From the NCBI GenBank assembly GCA_029225065.1, contig JAQXVT010000080.1, positions 1 to 64,000 on the forward strand: DNA of 64,000 bases, given 5' to 3'. Shown here piece after piece: positions 63,023-64,000 of this stretch. Every line of letters begins with the position of its first letter. Position 1 is the stretch's first letter. Position numbers and translations under genes: made by a program. Under the pieces are notes generated by a model, which worked only from the letters and a program-made list of their open reading frames with translations, was not told where the DNA came from and did not search any database. This DNA is from Lachnospiraceae bacterium (GTDB lineage Bacteria; Bacillota; Clostridia; Lachnospirales; Lachnospiraceae).

Positions 63023-63061
63023 AAGGATTATAAGGATCGGACCTGCCGGTAAGGCAGGCAT

Positions 63062-63107
63062 AAAAAAACCACAGCAGAAGAATTTTTATTCTCTGCTGTG
63101 GTTTTTT
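63062..63107. terminator. Bidirectional terminator between purC and the ABC exporter
   Basis: CCACAGCAGA and TCTGCTGTGG form a 10-bp perfect stem flanked by A7 and T6. It lies between convergent genes. Confidence 0.9.
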
Positions 63108-63108
63108 A

Positions 63109-64000
63109 TTATGCTCCGATTGCGTTTCCGGTATACAGCTGATAATATCGTCCCTTTTCGGCGATAAGCTGATCGTGGGTGCCGCGCTCAATGATGCGGC
63201 CATGTTCCAGTACCATGATGCAATCAGAATTTCGTACCGTGGAGAGCCGGTGGGCGATGACGAATGTCGTGCGGCCCTTCATCAGACGATCCATGCCTTC
63301 CTGGACGATTCGCTCTGTACGGGTATCGATCGAGCTGGTTGCCTCATCAAGAATCAGTACTGGCGGATCTGCAATCGCTGCACGTGCAATTGCAAGCAGC
63401 TGGCGCTGTCCCTGACTTAAGTTGGCTCCGTCTCCGGTCAGCAGAGTATTGTAGCCATCTGGAAGTCTGCGGATGAAACCGTCTGCATTGGCGAGCTTTG
63501 CAGCTGCAACAACCTCCTCATCGGTCGCGTCAAGCTTTCCAAAGCGAATATTTTCGCTGACGGTTCCGGTAAAAAGGTGTGTATCCTGCAGTACAATACC
63601 AAGCGATCGGCGCAGGTCTGCTTTGCGGATCTTGTTGATGTTGATGCCGTCATAGCGGATCTTTCCGTCCTGAATATCGTAGAAACGGTTGATCAGATTG
63701 GTAATGGTTGTCTTTCCGGCCCCGGTGGAGCCGACAAACGCTATTTTCTGGCCTGGCTTTGCGTAGAGCTTCACGTCGTGGAGCACAATTTTATCGTCCG
63801 TATAGCCGAAGTCTACACCGTCAAAGACGACATCGCCGCGCAGTTCCTTGTAATCAACAGAGCCATCGGCCTGATGAGTATGCTTCCAGGCCCAGTGTCC
63901 GGTTCTGGAATCACTTTCTGTGAGGTGTCCATTTTCAGCCTTCGCATTAACAAGAAGCACGTATCCGTCATCGACCTCGGTCGTTTCATCCATGAGCTGG
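63109..64000 (-). CDS. ABC exporter, ATPase half (partial, start outside window)
   Basis: The C-terminal part of an exporter of the MsbA/LmrA type; the membrane domain lies beyond base 64000. Walker A is GSTGAGKTT, the Q-loop is VLQDTHLF, the signature is LSQGQRQLLAIARA, Walker B is VLILDEAT and the switch His is in IAHRLSTV. Between the QLMDETTE helix end and the nucleotide-binding domain there is a ~50-residue spacer (HLTESDSRTGHWAWKHTH region), a little longer than usual. It probably pairs with a second ABC half-transporter upstream. Substrate unknown. Confidence 0.92.
   Translation of the reverse strand, partial: QLMDETTEVDDGYVLLVNAKAENGHLTESDSRTGHWAWKHTHQADGSVDYKELRGDVVFDGVDFGYTDDKIVLHDVKLYAKPGQKIAFVGSTGAGKTTITNLINRFYDIQDGKIRYDGININKIRKADLRRSLGIVLQDTHLFTGTVSENIRFGKLDATDEEVVAAAKLANADGFIRRLPDGYNTLLTGDGANLSQGQRQLLAIARAAIADPPVLILDEATSSIDTRTERIVQEGMDRLMKGRTTFVIAHRLSTVRNSDCIMVLEHGRIIERGTHDQLIAEKGRYYQLYTGNAIGA

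Noticed and set aside
1-64000. tRNA, rRNA, CRISPR array, phage or insertion sequence
   Set aside because: No T-loop-like GGTTCGAATCC sequences, rRNA blocks, regularly spaced repeats, integrases or transposases were seen.

Overview
The window looks like the chromosome of an anaerobic, endospore-forming gut Clostridia, most likely a member of the Lachnospiraceae. The reasons are the sporulation genes spoIIR, spoIIP, spoIIID and gpr, strong AGGAGG-type ribosome binding sites, clostridial sigma-A promoters, BspA-like leucine-rich repeats and E/A-rich low-complexity linkers. The family placement is inferred from the style of the proteins; no rRNA or tRNA gene was seen. There is no phage, plasmid, insertion sequence or CRISPR array.

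Layout. 1-2450: a RelA/SpoT-fold protein with a large unassigned C-terminus, then a decayed sugar ABC transporter remnant. 2468-8626: a peptide ABC operon oppBCDF-A, whose binding protein appears circularly permuted. 8627-8768: a MITE-like palindromic element. 8979-14116: an Xaa-Pro aminopeptidase, then a coenzyme A block (panT-coaX divergent from coaBC). 14296-18116: a MoxR ATPase/VWA pair, then Mrp. 18219-23853: uracil permease, spoIIR, typA, an SSB-like protein and a corrinoid adenosyltransferase. 24069-27830: lysine/diaminopimelate synthesis (lysine riboswitch-dapA, dapB, lysC). 27948-32696: a putative four-gene module of LRR protein, metallopeptidase-like/VWA protein, AAA ATPase and DUF1349-like protein. 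32833-35850: ilvE, dinB and aroK on the minus strand. 36251-43814: oligopeptidase, small exporter, csoR-copA with an apparent internal copZ, and a short lone Hsp70. 43983-46959: pdxST and divergent pdxR. 47104-48951: small unknown proteins, an XRE regulator and spoIIID with a sigma-E-like promoter. 49101-54369: thioesterase, DNA glycosylase, holA, rpsT, gpr and spoIIP. 54571-63022: lepA, MATE transporter, hemW, an oxidoreductase, hisS and purC. 63109-64000: the C-terminal part of an ABC exporter.

How the genes work together. Several neighbourhoods are functional units: peptide import followed by peptidases (opp, pepP, pepF); pantothenate uptake and phosphorylation opposite the next two CoA steps; the lysine branch; pyridoxal phosphate synthesis with its likely regulator; and copper sensing, export and chaperoning.

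Most unusual points: (1) an OppA whose normal C-terminal segment sits directly after the signal peptide and whose C-terminus stops where that segment should begin; (2) a CopA carrying a C-terminal CopZ domain preceded by its own ribosome binding site and start codon; (3) two separate MoxR/VWA modules, one with LRR and DUF1349 partners; (4) at least three families of short palindromic or hairpin intergenic repeats; (5) a RelA/SpoT-like protein without the usual GYRSIH motif.
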